A DNA stretch of 64,000 nucleotides from Tuctoria greenei (GCA_036927565.1 JAYESD010000005.1:94342301-94406300); one strand, 5' to 3'; positions 1-12,833 are shown, counted from the first letter of the stretch. Numbers and translations: made by a program. Notes: a model not told the origin generated them from the sequence alone.

Positions 1-1523
1 ATTTGTTGGCATATGCCATTTGGGTCGGTTGGTGTTTCCATGAACAATTGTGTTGCCCCATATGTATGGCTGACACCAATGCCATCAGGTTGAAGTATGG
101 AAGAAAAATTAACTTCTTTGATTGCCATTAACGATTCCTTCCTTCAAATTATCCTTTCAGTAGTGATACATGATCATTCTGAAAAGGTAGAAGGGTTACA
201 GAAGGACCACTTTGTCGATTGACAAGCAAACAAAAAATAGCATGACATGCAAAGTTAAAAGAGTCTACATAAAGTGTTTTTGAAGGATATGGTAAAGAAT
301 ACAACTGGACTCATATTTCTTTTCTTTGGGAGCTCCCATACGCAAAGGCACTGCTGTTACCACTTAACATAGATTTGATGCACCAGGAGCGTAATGTCGC
401 TGAAAGCATCATAAGCATGTGTTTTGATTTTATCGGTCAAACCAAAAATAATTTCAGTGCGAGGAAAGACGTAGCTGATATTTGTGACCGTCCTGGGATT
501 GAGGTTATAACAAATGCAAGTGGAAATGAAAGTAGGCCACGAGCTCCATACTGTGTCAGGCCAGAAGAAAGAAAGCAAATACTTAGTTGGTTGAAAACAT
601 TGAAGTTTCTAGACCGTTATGCAGCTACCATAAAATGATGTGTTAATCTCAACACCGGTGAACATAATGGGTTGAAGAGCCATGATTACCATATTATAAT
701 GGAGAGACTTATACCGATAATGTTTCATGGCTGCTTCAAACCTAATTTGTGGAAGATGTTTATCGAACTTAGCTACTTTTATAGACAGATTTGTGCTAAG
801 GAAGTGTCAAAAAAGATGATGCAGATGTGGGAGAATAAAATTGTTGTGCTTGTCTGTAAGGTGGAAAAAATGTTCCCTTCTGGATTAATGAACATTATGC
901 AACATTTTCTGGTGCATTTACCTTATGAAGCATTGGTAGCAGGTCCTACACAATTCAGATGGATGTATAGCCAAGAAGGAGAATTGAAGAAACTTAGAGC
1001 TACAGTGCACAACAAGGCAAGAGTTGAGGGTTGTATTGGAGAAGCATTTGCAGCTAAAGAGATTACTGACTTCTCTAGCAAATATTTTTCACGTGCCAAC
1101 AACGTTAATGCATTTATCACACGTTATCATAATGTAGAAGAGCAATCTACGAGTGAGTTTAAGATTTTTCATTAGAAGGGTAAAGGTGTTGGGGCTGCTA
1201 CTTCTCATTATATTTCGGCACAAGAGAGGAACTACACCATGCTTTACATATTTTCCAACATGGAGGAGGTGTTACCATATTTTGAAATGTTTGACAAGTT
1301 GTATTGGACATCTTCACGAAGACCTACACAAAGTCAATTGGATAATCTACCCCACGGATGGTGGCTGCAGCCTGCAGATAATGAAATTTTAAATCAGTTC
1401 AATGGGTCAAATAAATTTTGCCGATTTATCATATGCCATATAGAAAATAAATTTGATAGGCAAACACCATGCAGGCTAGCCAATCATTTTTTTCAATTCA
1501 GCCAAGTATACCGTAGATGCTAA
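1..1523 (+). pseudogene. CACTA (En/Spm) TNP2-type transposase remnant
   Basis: One reading frame (codons starting at positions divisible by 3) runs through the whole stretch and resembles the C-terminal half of plant CACTA TNP2 transposases. Recognisable stretches are ADTNAIRLKYGRK (about 72-107), YNWTHISFLWELPYAKALLL (about 300-356), LMHQERNVAESIISMCFDF (about 375-431) and the DUF4218-like part LKSHDYHIIMERL (about 675-713) onward. It is broken by seven in-frame stops, at 129, 171, 180, 243, 270, 636 and 1173. The stop at 1173 sits where a Trp codon is usual, so TGG to TAG is likely, and the one at 636 could come from CGA; both fit decay of methylated DNA. The catalytic N-terminal half would lie left of the window. 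After about 1400 the similarity fades. It is certainly a relic and cannot make a full protein. Confidence 0.85.
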
Positions 1524-2210
1524 CCAATTAGTTCAGTGGATCATTTGTTCGCAAAATGTAACTAACCCTTGAATTTGCTTTCCTATACTTTAGGTCGACT
1601 AAATCATTTTTTTTATTTTGCAATCTACTAATAATCAGGATCCACACTAATGTTATGGTTTCTATGCACTGTATCTAACATACAATTTATAGTGATATTC
1701 TTGCATCACTTTGTGTGATAAATTGCTGAATCTGTGGCGTATACAAGAATGAAAATATTAAAATGGTGATGACATGTGTGTAATTAGTCGACCTTTGTTT
1801 GAGGAGCTCAGGAGCAGCTGCCACTCAACATATTTATCGGGTACGGTAGGTTGTGCTTTATTTATACACTAGTCTGCAAGTCTACTCGCACAAATGGAAG
1901 GCGTGAACACAACAGAGCGAGAACATAAGATAGCGGCGACCTTTGTGATAAGCAGGACAGTTTTTCTGGCCAACAAAACTCTTCACATTGTCCTCATACT
2001 ATTCTCCCTTATTTGTAGCACCATCTTCTACTGTCAAATGGATTTTCAGTTTCTTGCTTTGCAGCTAGATTAGAAGTCTTGTCATATTAATTAATTAGCA
2101 GTTTCTTTCATTAGTCAGCCTAATTGCAAAAAGCTTAGGAGACGCTGGCGCACTATATATTTTCTCTGGTACGTATGCTCTCTACTACACAAGGGCATGA
2201 ACACTTAAGA
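1524..2210. other. intergenic, AT-rich, no gene seen
   Basis: No coding pattern is visible here. A segment at about 1950-2040, with TTATTTG-AGCACCATCT, weakly resembles 5395-5490, so both may be remnants of one older repeat in which the hAT, CACTA and E1 elements landed. Confidence 0.5.
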
Positions 2211-2218
2211 CCTAAAGG

Positions 2219-3101
2219 TAGGGATGGAAACGGATGGATATGGATGGATAAAATGCTTTTTCATATCCATATCCACATAATAATTCCAGAAACGGATTCG
2301 GATTGGATGTTGTCGGAAACGGATTTTGTATCAAATATGTCAGATGTATAGGAAACAGATTCATCGGAGCGAAAACTTATGGGTTGTGCTGATGGATCTG
2401 CTCACGGGGCAGCGGCCAATCGGGTCAGAGTACGGCAAGAGCCAGAACATCGTGGGGTGGATCAGGGATCAGAACGGCTGCGTAGCAACAGTGGGGTGGT
2501 GTAGCTGCTCGACGCGAGCATCGGCGGCTGAGTGGACTATGTCCAGGAGGAGATGATGCTGGTGCTGCCCATCGCTGTGCTGTGCACGGCCAAATCCCCC
2601 AAGGACCAGCCCATGACATGGTGACCATGCTCAGCGAGGCCAAGCCGCTGCGGAAGAGAAGCAGCGCCACAGTGGCTGCCGGCAGACAGGCATTGGGGGC
2701 GTGGAGCAATGGCGGCGGAGCGGTGACAGCGTGGCGTCGTTCCACGGTGGGGCAGCAACGGTGTGGCGGCCTCATGCCCTCACGGGACGGGAGTCGCGAG
2801 GAGATGACAGAGGCTGGAACGAGAATTGGGTTAGGTTTAGGGACTTGATTCGGTTGGGGCCAGACCACCAGACAAGTTAGATTGGGCCAAAAAATTCATA
2901 TATTATTCGGATTTCAATTCGGATATATCCGACGGAACATGGATATCCGATCATTCGGACAGATATTAAGCTGTATCATTTCCGATCCGATATCCGAATT
3001 CAAATATCCGATTAAGATCCGATGAAAACGGATGTGGACCAGATATTTTTGGATTTGATACCCCGACGGATCGGAAAATATCCGATCTGTATTAATACCT
3101 G
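2219..3101. mobile_element. non-autonomous hAT element
   Basis: The element starts TAGGGATGGAAACGGATGG and ends with the imperfect inverse ATTAATACCTG. It is flanked by a perfect 8 bp target-site duplication CCTAAAGG (2211-2218 and 3102-3109), the size expected for hAT. Both ends carry many copies of GGATAT and ATATCCGA-type subterminal motifs in opposite orientation, typical of grass hAT elements. The GC-rich middle (about 2385-2850) has overlapping ORFs on both strands but nothing I recognise. No transposase is present. Confidence 0.85.
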
Positions 3102-3109
3102 CCTAAAGG

Positions 3110-3323
3110 TGGTAACGGTTTGGTTTCAAAGCGGTTCCAATGGATTGGTTTTATTTTAGTTCTGCAACGGTCTGGATGGAAATGGGTTGATTAAGCTAAT
3201 GGCCTGGTTTGCGTTGGTTTCTCAGACTAAATGGTTTGGGTTCTAATGGTTAGATTTCAGTTTGAGTCAGCACCGCCGCGAAATGGGGCCCTGCTTGAAG
3301 GAGAAGACGGACACGGGGGGGGG
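3110..3323. other. T/G-rich repeat, left part of an older element
   Basis: This stretch repeats GGTTTGG and TGGTTT motifs. Similar motifs reappear at about 5165-5330, beyond the CACTA insertion, so the two are probably the ends of one older, hAT-like repeat that was the target. I could not find clear termini. Confidence 0.4.
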
Positions 3324-3339
3324 CACTACTACAAAATGC

Positions 3340-3640
3340 TTCATCGCAGGCGGTTCTAAACATATTATCGCATACGGTTTTAAAAACCGCCTGTGACGAA
3401 GAGCCTGTGAAAATGATCCATTAACACAGGCGGTGGCATAATCCGCCTGTGAAACTACATTTTCACAGGCGCTTTTTAATAAAAAACCGCCTGTGAAAAT
3501 GCATTTTCACAGGCGGTCGGTAATAAAAAACCGCCTGTGAAAATAGATTTTCACAGGCGGTTTTTAATTAAAAACTGCCTGTAAAAATACATTTTCACAG
3601 GCGGTTTTAAATTAAAAACCGCCTGTAAAAATGGCTAGTG
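3340..3640. repeat. CACTA subterminal repeat array, left end
   Basis: At least five alternating pairs of GGCGG and CCGCC units are separated by AT-rich spacers of about 10-15 bp. Such arrays are the TNPA-type binding sites of CACTA elements; the binding role here is inferred from the superfamily. Confidence 0.8.
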
Positions 3641-4439
3641 AAACAAAAAAAATTCACATGTGCCGCCGGGAGTCAGAAGAGGCCGCGCCGCCTGGAGGCC
3701 GCCGCGTTGCCGGGAGCCGGAAGAGCGCCGCCAAGTGTTGAAGGAGGTCGCACCGCCGAGAGCCGGAGGAGCCGTGTCGCCCGAAGCCTGATGAGGCCGT
3801 GCCGCTTGGAGCCGGAAGAGCCGCGCCGTCGAGAGCCCGAGGTAGACCACGCCACCGGGTGCCCGAGGTAGACCGCGCCGGATCTGTGCCCGCGCTCACG
3901 CCGGCAGGGCGCGCGCTCGCCGGGAGGCGCGCCAGAGCCGCGCCGCCGGGAGCCCGAGGTAGACTGTTCCAGATCCGTGTTCGTGCTCGCGTCGACGGGC
4001 CTCGCGCTCGTCGGGAGGCCGCGCCGGAGCCGTCGAGGTCCGGAGCAACCGAAGTCGCACCTTAGTCGCGCCTTGAGAGAGGCCGCCAGCAGCCGCGCCA
4101 CCGGGAGCCCGAGGTAGACTGTGCCAGATCCGCGCCCGTGCTCGCGTCGGCATGGCTCGCACTCATCGGGAGGCCGCGCCGGAGCCGCCGAGGTCTGGAG
4201 CAACCGAAGTCGCGCCTTGAGAGAGGTCGCCGGTAGCCGCGCCTTGGGAGATGCCGCCGGAAGCCGTACCTTGGGAGGCTGACGGAGGATCATGGACTGA
4301 ACCGTGGCTGCTGCTGTTATAGACACATCTTTCGTGCGGCTTCTAAACTGAGTCATTGGATCGATAAGCAGCGGACAGTGGAGATACGAAGTCCAAGAGT
4401 GATCCGTGGGATGAAGCAGCGGACCAATGAGGAGCCATC

Positions 4440-4687
4440 ATTGTCACATACGGTTTTTATGTTACAAACCGCCTGTGAAAATCATTATATTTTCATAGGC
4501 GGTTGTTTGTTACGGACCGCCTGTGAAAATTAATACATTTTCATAGGCGTTTGTTTGTTACGGACCACCTGTGATATTCTATTATCACATGCGGTTATTA
4601 ACTCATCTAACATCACAGACGACACTTTTAATGGATCGTCTGTAGAAAAAATATAGAAGCGCCTGTAAAAATGTTTTTTGCAGTAGT
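4440..4687. repeat. CACTA subterminal repeat array, right end
   Basis: Repeated CCGCCTGTGAAAA and TTTTCATAGGCGG units lead to the terminal GCAGTAGTG. The units are more diverged than at the left end, for example TATCACATGCGG and ATCACAGACGAC. Confidence 0.8.
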
Positions 4688-4688
4688 G

Positions 4689-5515
4689 GGGTGGGGGGGT
4701 TGGGGGGGGGGGGGGGGGAACAGCACCGCCTCGAAGCCCGACCTCATCGGGCGGGGCGTGGAAGGAGTAGCTGCAGCGTTGCCACAGAAGGCATTGGGGA
4801 GGGGGGGCCAAGCAGCGCCACTGTGAAGCCTGGCCTCGCTGGGCGGTTCAGGGAGGAGGAGCCGCCATGGTGGGAGAGAGGGGTTGCCGCAAGGGTGGGC
4901 AGCAGGGGGCGCCGCCTCGAAGCCTGCCGAGTGGGGGTGGGGATGATGAGGAGCTGCCGGGGGGTGGGTGCTGAGCAGCGCCGGCGAGAAGCCAGGCTTC
5001 GCCGGCTGGGGTGGGGAGGCGGAGCCTGACGTCGCCGTGCGGTGCTGGGGGGGGGGGGGGGGAGGGGGAACCGTGTTGCCATGGGGGCAGATTGGAGGCG
5101 TCGTTTTTCAAGGGTCGGGCGGTAGGCGGAGGCCGCAAGTGCAGTGGGCTGAAGTGGTGGTTTGGGCTCAAACGGTAACAAAATGGGATGTAACCGATTT
5201 GGATTGGAACTGGCTGGGTTGGGTTGGGTTAATTCCTTATTTGGTTTGATTCGGTTTGGTTTACATGAGACTGTTAGTAGGCTGGTTTAGGCTGCGATTT
5301 TATGTAAAAGTATAGTTTTTTGGTTTCAGTTTTGGGCCAGTTGCTAACCCATTAACAGGTTTATTAAGAGTGAACAGGATCAGAATGGCTAGCAGAGGCC
5401 AGTCCGCAATATTTTTTTGTGGCCAGTCAAACCTTTTATACTGGCATCGTACTTACATCTTTTATTTGAAGCACCATCTATAGTATCGTCCCTTCTATAC
5501 CCATACCGCGAAGGT
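4689..5515. other. G-rich low-complexity DNA and older repeat, no gene
   Basis: Two long G tracts (about 4702-4718 and 5047-5062) border GC-rich DNA. Proline/arginine-rich ORFs appear in several frames there, as expected from composition alone. From about 5165 the T/G-rich motifs of 3110-3323 return. Nothing supports a gene. Confidence 0.5.
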
Positions 5516-5978
5516 CACTACTAGAAAGACATTTTCTGAGGCACTGTTACAGCCCAAATTTTAAGTAAAGCTAAAAATCACTCCGAATTAAAATTTTGAA
5601 CAAGTCGTGAGCAAACATAAATCGTCAATAGAAAATCAGGGCGAACGGGTGTACAAGTATGAACATATACACATGTAAAGGTAAGCTCACCACTAAATCA
5701 AACTAGGCCGGTAAAGAAGAACAGTTTATTGAAAAAGTACCATAGAGTTTTACGGTGATTCAAAACCTACAACGGAAACCAATAAAACATGAACTCAACT
5801 CAAATTACATGCTTAAGGTATAGGGATTAAAATAAAAGTGACCAAATAAATGTAGCTAGGAAACCCTAATTCACAAGATGAGGAGACAGGTTGAGTTTAA
5901 ACCAAATTCAAATAAAAAGGTCTAGTTAAGCGCAAACCTAACCAGAATATATTTTAAAACGAGGGGCAGTAATTAAAT

Positions 5979-6000
5979 TATATATATATATATATATATA
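5979..6000. repeat. (TA)n microsatellite
   Basis: Eleven consecutive TA dinucleotides lie inside the U3 part of the long LTR. Confidence 0.9.
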
Positions 6001-6529
6001 CATACATATGTGCACTAAATAAACATTTTAATGAACAAATCAGATTAGAATATATCCAGCAAGAACCGGAATTTAAATTACCCAAACTGGATTCAAATTC
6101 AAAATCAAATTAAACTAGAAAACCAAAAAGGAAATTCAATTCCCCTCTGAGTGTGGCCCGTCTCCCTCTGCTCGGCCCACTCCTCCCATCCTTTTTCTCA
6201 ACCAGTGTGGCCCATTTTCCTTCCTTCACCGCCGGCCCAGCTTTTTTTTCATGCGCGCGGCCCGCTCCATTTTCTTTGGCGCGGCCCAGCAGCGAACCGG
6301 CATCGTCTTCCTCCTCCCGTTCCCGTTCGAGGCCGACAGAGACTCCGAGAAATCCTCCATGGGACGTTGCGGGGAGGCCACCTGCTCCACTATGTTGCGC
6401 CATCATCATGACGGCGACCATACCGCCAGCTAACAAGCATCCACGAAATGCACACGCTAAGGAAACGAGGACAGCCGCACACCATGAAAAGCAGCACCAC
6501 CGCCTCTGCCACGAACCGCCTCGCCGGAC

Positions 6530-6536
6530 TATAAAT
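6530..6536 (+). promoter_or_regulatory. TATA box of the long LTR
   Basis: TATAAAT follows a GC-rich stretch (about 6150-6520) and precedes a C/T-rich leader. Position and context fit the LTR promoter at the U3/R boundary. Confidence 0.5.
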
Positions 6537-7863
6537 TGAGAACCCCCATATCCATTCTCGTGCGCAGAAGCCATATCCACCTTTTCCCTCATCCGCTTGA
6601 GCAAAAAGGCAACCCCTCCGAGCCTCCCTTCGCCACCATTCCAACGCTTCTGTTTCTTCCCAACTTCTGTCGTCGCCCGATTCCACCGCCGGCAAGCCAC
6701 CATCCTGCGTACGTGATCACGCACCAACTCACCAGCCGATCGCGTGCCTATTGGTGTAAGAAGCCGGGCCAAAGGAGCCTTCTTTGCCGCGAATTGCGGA
6801 CTTCCTCTGTTCTTCCACGGCAACAGCAGGGCACCCGTTCCCACGTTGGTGAGCCACTGTGATCTAATTCCCTTCATGTAAATTTTTCTTGCTTTGTTAA
6901 GTATATAGAATGAGCATTGGTTAGGAGATTAGCGCGCCATAGCTCAGATTATCCGTGACCCTAGCTGTGCCCATCGTGCGCCACTGCCCACTGCTGTTGT
7001 ACACTGCTATCAACCACATAGGCAACCCTTCCGGCACGCTTGTGTTGCCAAACAACTTAGCCTAGGGCGCCACCATGACCAAACCAAGGATGCCAATAGC
7101 TTCCACGCGCAATCGCATGCCTGCCCGATGCACTAGTTTGGTGCGGAACTCCGCGCGCGTGAGATTCCCCGAGCGCTGCCGCCGCCACTATCTCCGATGC
7201 ATCGCACCGCCTCTCTGACCGCCGCCTCGGCCTGCCACCACAGCCGCGAACTCCCATAGTCTGGGAGAGCGTGCCTTTGTGTCCCATCGGTGATTGGCGC
7301 CGAAGGTAGGATTCCAGCGAACTGTCAGCATCCCTCCGCCGTGCGTCCTGCCGGACACTGTCGCTCCTAGGGATGGCAGTTACACCCGCGGGTGCGGGTA
7401 CCCGACGGGTATTGTACCCAACAGGTGCAGATACGGGTGGACTTTTTAACCCGCGGGTACAACCCGCCCGACCCGATGTTTTGCGGGTATGGGTGCGGGT
7501 TTTACATTCTACCCGCGGGTACCCATCAAGTTACCTGAAACATGCAAAATGCTAAAGGATGCAAATCAGCACAGTCCAACAACCCCCACCCGACTCGCGT
7601 CTGTCAACCCTAATCGCGTCGCATCTCCCCGATTCCCATCCTTCTGTCGCTCGCCGTTGTCGGTCGCTGCCAGTCGCATCGCGTATCTGCAGAGCAGAGG
7701 CGCATCATCGGACGACATAACAGAGCGCGAGGTGGAGGCAGAAGTGGAGGCACGTCGCCGACGTCCATAGGTGACGAAGTTGTCGGGCGGCAGCCGACGG
7801 GTGTCTTGGAAGCAGGGCAGAGGTGGAGGCTAGTCGCCAGCGTTGATTGGTGGCGGAGGCTAG

Positions 7864-8267
7864 TGTTACGTCCCGTGGACCGAAGGTCGTCGGGCCTCCG
7901 GCGTGAGATGCGACAGCGGCGACGCCACAGCGGAAGCCGCGGGCGCGCGGACGACGACACAGGATACACGCGAGGTGATTTCTCCAGATTCTTCGATGTC
8001 TTCTCCTCAACGAGTTTCGGTTACATATTGGGATGCCCTGACAGTGGGCCCCACACCGACACCTTGACCCCACACATCAGTACGACTCCCCTTAACTCTC
8101 CTCCCACCGACACCCGGACTCACACACGCCAGATGCTTCCCGAACCACCCACTCAATCCTCCGCTGATTTCGCTTCCAGCCATAGCTCCTCCGCCGCGCC
8201 CAGCTCCACCGTGGATCTTCCTCCTGCTCTTGCCACTGTACCATCCGCCGGATCCACTGCCGTAACA
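7864..8267 (-). repeat. 3' LTR of the chromovirus
   Basis: It matches 12849-13252 almost base for base and has TG...CA ends. The polypurine tract adjoins it. Confidence 0.93.
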
Positions 8268-8280
8268 TCTCCCCCTGCCT
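8268..8280 (-). promoter_or_regulatory. polypurine tract of the chromovirus
   Basis: On the minus strand GGCAGGGGGAGA immediately precedes the 3' LTR. It is the expected primer site for plus-strand DNA synthesis. Confidence 0.8.
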
Positions 8281-8344
8281 GAGAATCGACTTGTCCCCAA
8301 GTCGCTATCTCTGGAAACTTGTGCCGCAGCACCGTCCAGTCCTC

Positions 8345-11300
8345 TCAGCTTTCGGCCTCCTCTGGTAAGGACCATAGCACGCGCACTTGAACAATTCCCT
8401 TGTTCCCCTTCTTCACCATTCTCCTCTCCAAGATTATCACCGGCTTGAGCTCCCCTGCAGAGAAATCGGCTACCCGAGGCAGATCTGCGAACACCAGTGC
8501 ATAGTTTGGAGTAAACGGCTTCAGCTGAGATGTGTGGAACACCGGGTGCACCGACGCCCCCGCCGGCAGCTCCAGACGGTACGCCTCCCTGCCCACTTTC
8601 TCCAAGACCTTGAACGGCCCTTAGAACTTGAACGCCAGCTTTGGATAGGGTCTGTTGACCACTGACGATTGAGCATAGGGTTGTAGATTCAGTAACACTT
8701 GTTCTCTCACTCCAAAGATTCGGTTTTTGCGCTTCTTGTCCGCTTGTTGCTTCATCCGATTCTGCGCCATTGCCAGTTTGTCCTTAAGCATGCTAAGATG
8801 GGTGGCTCTCTCTGCTAACAATTCTTGTGTTGTCTTGTCCTCGGTGTGAGATACAATTGGAGCCAAAAGAGGATTTGGAAGATACCCGTACAGTGCTTGG
8901 AAGGGTGAGCATCCCAGAGCTGAATGCCTAGAAGTGTTGTACCAATACTCCGCCAAAGGTAACCAAGCCTTCCATTTTGTTGGGGTCTCCTGTACTGCAC
9001 ACCTCAGGTATGCCTCTAAACATTGATTTACTCTTTCTGTCTGCCCATCTGTCTGGGGATGGTATGAGGTACTCATTAGTAGTTTAATTCCCATGCTCTT
9101 TAATATCTGCTTCCATACTGTACTAGCAAATACTCTGTCTCTGTCTGTGACCATGGTCTTGGGAATCCCATGTAGCTTGATCACCTGGTCCAGTAACACA
9201 TTTGCTACTTGCAGAGCTGTGTAGGGGTGCTTTAACGGTATAAAGTGACTGTATTTGGAGAACCTATCCACCACCACCAGTATGGTGTCGAACCCCTCTG
9301 ATCTGGGTAGCCCCTCCACAAAGTCCATTGTAATTTCTTGCCAGGGGGCCTTGGGAACTTCCAATGGCTGTAACAACCCTGTCGGCAAGCTCCTCTCACT
9401 CTTAGCCTGCTAGCATATCTGACATTGCTTCACCCACTCTTCCACTTCTCCCTTCATCCCCTTCCAAGCAAACATTCTCTTCACCCTTTGATATGTGTTT
9501 TGGATGCCTGAGTGGCCCCCCACTGCACTGTTGTGGCATGCTGCAATCAGCTTTGCTCTTAAGGCTGAGTTCTCTCCTACCCAGATCCTTCCATGCTTCC
9601 TTATCACTCCATTCTGGACAGTGAATCCCTGCTCATTCGGACTGACCACCAGCAGTTCAGTCAACAGCTCTTGGGCTGCCAGGTCTGTCTCATAAGAGTT
9701 CCTCACCTCCTGTACCCACAATGGAGTGATCTCCTACACCACCTCCACTTCCATCACCTGCTCTACCCGGGACAAAGCATCAGCAACCACATTTTCCTTC
9801 CCTTTCTTATAGACAATCTTAAAGTCCAACCCCATCAGCTTGGCCATAGCCTTCCTCTGCAAGTCAGATTGAAGCACTTGCTCATCCAAAAACGTGAGGC
9901 TCTTGTGATCCGTCCGAATCAGGAACGTAGTTCGTTCCAGATACTGTCTCCATCTATCTACAGCCAGAAATTCCTTTTCATATATCGACCAATACCTGTA
10001 TTTCTCAGCGATGGCCTTGCTCAGATAAGCCACGGGCCTCTCCTTTTGCATCAACGCTACACCAACCCCATTCTCACATGCATCGGTCTCTACTACGAAG
10101 GGCTCATTAAAATCCGGTAGGGCTAACACCAGAGTGCTGCTCATCGCCTCCTTCAGCCTCTCAAACGCCTTTTGAGCCTCCTCCGACCAAGCAAACCCCT
10201 TCTGTCTCAGCAGGCTAGTTAGTGGTTTCGCCAACACTCCATACCCCTTCACAAACCTTCTGTAGTACCCAGTAAGTCCCAGAAATGCCCTAAGCTGGGT
10301 GAAGGACGTGGGTACCGGATAATCCCTCATGGCCTGCACCTTCTGCTCTTCTGTCTTCACTCCCTCCGCTGAAATGACATGCCCTAGGTATACTAGCTCC
10401 TTTTGTGCGAAACTGCACTTAGCTCTCTTCAAGAAGAATCTGTTCTCCCTTAGTACCTCCAGAACCGCCCTCAAGTGCTGCAGGTGTTCCTCCCAAGTCA
10501 AACTGTACACCAAAAGGTCATCTATGAACACCAGAACGAACTTCCGGAGATACGGGCCCAGAATTGAATTCATCGCACATTGGAACGAGGTCGGGGCGTT
10601 AGTTAACCCAAACGGCATGACCCTAAACTGGTAGTGCCCACTGTGCGTCTTGAAGGCGGTCTTGAACTCCTCACCTTCCTTCATCCTCAGCTGATGGTAC
10701 CCCGACGTCAGATCCAGGCTAGTAAAGAACCGAGCTCCTGCTAATTCATCTAGAATCTCCTCCACCAACGGCATAGGGAAACGATTCTTGATGGTGAGGT
10801 CGTTTAGGCAGCGGCAATCCACACAGAACCGCCAACTCCCGTCCTTCTTCTTTACTAGCAGGACCGGCGCCGCGAAGGGGCTAACGCTGTGCTCTATCAA
10901 CCCCACTTCCAAGAGCTCTGCCACCTGCCTCTCTATCTCGTTCTTGTGGAGGGAAGAGTACTTGTACGGCCTTGCGTTCACCGGCACTGCTCCTGGCACC
11001 AGGGGAATAGCATGGTCAAACGGTCTGGTTGGAGGTAACTCCTTCGGGTTATTGAAAACATCTTGAAATTGCTCCAGCAACAACTCGATGTCTCCCTTCT
11101 CAACCCTTTCCCCATCTCCTGAGGACATTTCTCCTAGGTTCTCCACCAACACCATTGCCCAGACTTCCTCCCCTTTGAACCACCTGGCAAGTTGGTCCAG
11201 CGACATTCCAGATACTTCCTCCCTCGTCTCCCAATCCCCCTTCAACTCCACCTCTTTTTCTTGGACAGTGAACTGTATGACATTGTTCCACCAGTCACAC

Positions 11301-12799
11301 TTCATAGGACTAAACTTCATTAGCCAGTCGTACCCCAGCAAGACATCATAAGCCCCCATGGTCAAAACCCTCATGTCTCCTTTGAACGTCTGTCCTCCAC
11401 ACCACCACTCAAAGTCTTTCACCACCCTATCACTCTTCATCTTCTCTCCTGATGCCACCTTCACTTCTAGGGGGGAGCAGCTCCTAGTCCTCAGCCCCAA
11501 CCTCTCCACAAAGGTTGCATTCACAAATGACATCGAACTCCCCGAATCCACTAGCATCACACACACCTTGTTTTGCACGATGCTTCTCAACCTCATGCTG
11601 TTCTGCCCCTGAGTACCCGCCATAGCATGAACCGAGATGTGCAGGCACTCGTCTGCTTCCTCTTCCTCCTTCTTCAACCGGATCAAGATATCATCAGTCA
11701 ACTCTACTTCCCCTTCATTAACCACCACTGCATTCACCTGCGCCATGGTCCTCTTGGGACATCTCTGCTGATGCGCCGGTTCATACCTCTCTCCACAGGC
11801 GTAACATAGTCCATTCAGTCTACGAAAGTCTCTCAGTTGCCTCTCTTTGGTCAAGTCTGTATGGGTTGTTCCTGCCCGGACCTCTGGAGTCCGCCAACCT
11901 CCTCCTCTGCCTCCCAACACACCTCTACTTGCCTTCATCTTCCCCTTCTCCTGCACCTCCTTCTGTAACACCATGGCTCGATTCACCGTAGCAGGAATCT
12001 GGGATTTCACCAGACCTTGCAACTCCAGCTTCAAGCCCTTCATGAATTGGGTCACGTAGAACACCTCATCTAGCTCCGGGTTGTGCATCGAAGTGGTGTA
12101 TCTCGCCTCCTCAAACCCCGTGATGTACTCCTCTAGATCCCCTGTCTGCCTCAGATGAATCAGGTCGTGCAACGCCTGCGGATACTCGTACTCCCCGAAC
12201 TTCTCCTCCAGTGCACCGACAAAATCCCTCCATGAACGCAACCCCGCGGTCGTCTTGTACATCTGCAACCACTTAGCAGCCTTCCCATCCATGTGAATGC
12301 TTGCAGCACGCACCCATACTCCCTCTGGCACGTTGAAGATGGTGAAATAGTCTTCGCACTTGTCGATCCAGATAGTCGGATTCTCGCCTGAGAATCAGGG
12401 AAAGGTCAACTTCAATAACGATTTGTCGCCTCCCGACCCCCGAGGTCCTGCTCCTCCTTCCCCTCCGCTTTCCTCCATCCTTCTTCCTTCCCCGATCTGC
12501 ACCGCAACCCTTCTCTCGTTATCCTCCACCTGCTTCACCAGACGATCGTGCTCCTGGGCCATTTGCTCCACCATTAACATCATCAGGGTCTGTTGGCCCC
12601 GCAACTCCTTCTGAACTTGCGTCAACTCATCCAACACCTGGAACACCTTTTCCCAACGCTCCTCTTCCACCCTCACACTCTCCTCCATCACCTGCAACAC
12701 AAACTTTGTCTGCACTGAAGGTTTAGCGGGCGCCGTCGTGCCTCCCCTAGAACTCCCAATCTCCTCCCAATCTCCACCGCTACTCCCGATTCCCTCCAT
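8345..12799 (-). pseudogene. chromovirus gag-pol polyprotein with in-frame stops
   Basis: A single frame starts at 12799 and reads through five stops: TGA 12395, TAG 9734, TAG 9410, TAA 8621 and TGA 8345. No frameshift is needed, and coding similarity continues past 8345 towards the LTR. Domain order is gag capsid (about 12390-11950), a CCHC-like knuckle CYACGERYEPAHQQRC (about 11810), aspartic protease with LVDSGSS (about 11550), reverse transcriptase with FIDDLLVY (about 10515), RNase H beginning VETDACENG (about 10095), and integrase with an HHCC region (9500-9420) and DDE core (from 9340). A GPY/F-like segment precedes a chromodomain-like end with VRVLWSLPEEAES. The long middle ORF (9734-12331, 865 codons) is intact, which fits recent insertion. 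The stops separate the integrase from the rest, so it is unlikely to move on its own. Confidence 0.92.
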
Positions 12800-12833
12800 G
12801 AGAAATACTGAGAAGAGCGAGATAGAGAGGAAT

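Larger units (their letters stand above)
3324..4688. mobile_element. short non-autonomous CACTA element
   Basis: The left end is CACTACTACAAAATGC. The right end read inward on the other strand is CACTACTGCAAAAAAC. The 3 bp direct repeat GGG flanks it (3321-3323 and 4689-4691), although this sits in G-rich DNA. Subterminal arrays fill both ends (3340-3640 and 4440-4680), with repeats of TTTTCACAGGCGG and its complement CCGCCTGTGAAAA forming hairpins. The middle (about 3650-4320) is GC-rich and internally repetitive and has no recognised gene. The TIRs match those of the larger elements at 5516, 47520 and 59049. Confidence 0.85.

Noticed and set aside
3673..4356. 227-codon minus-strand frame in the short CACTA element
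   Set aside because: Arg/Ala/Pro-rich and internally repetitive, with long overlapping frames on both strands; explained by GC content.
4744..5181. 145-codon Pro-rich minus-strand frame
   Set aside because: Low-complexity translation of G-rich repeats.
6110..6877. 255-codon minus-strand frame
   Set aside because: It lies antisense to the leader region of the long LTR and crosses its TATA box; no recognised domain.
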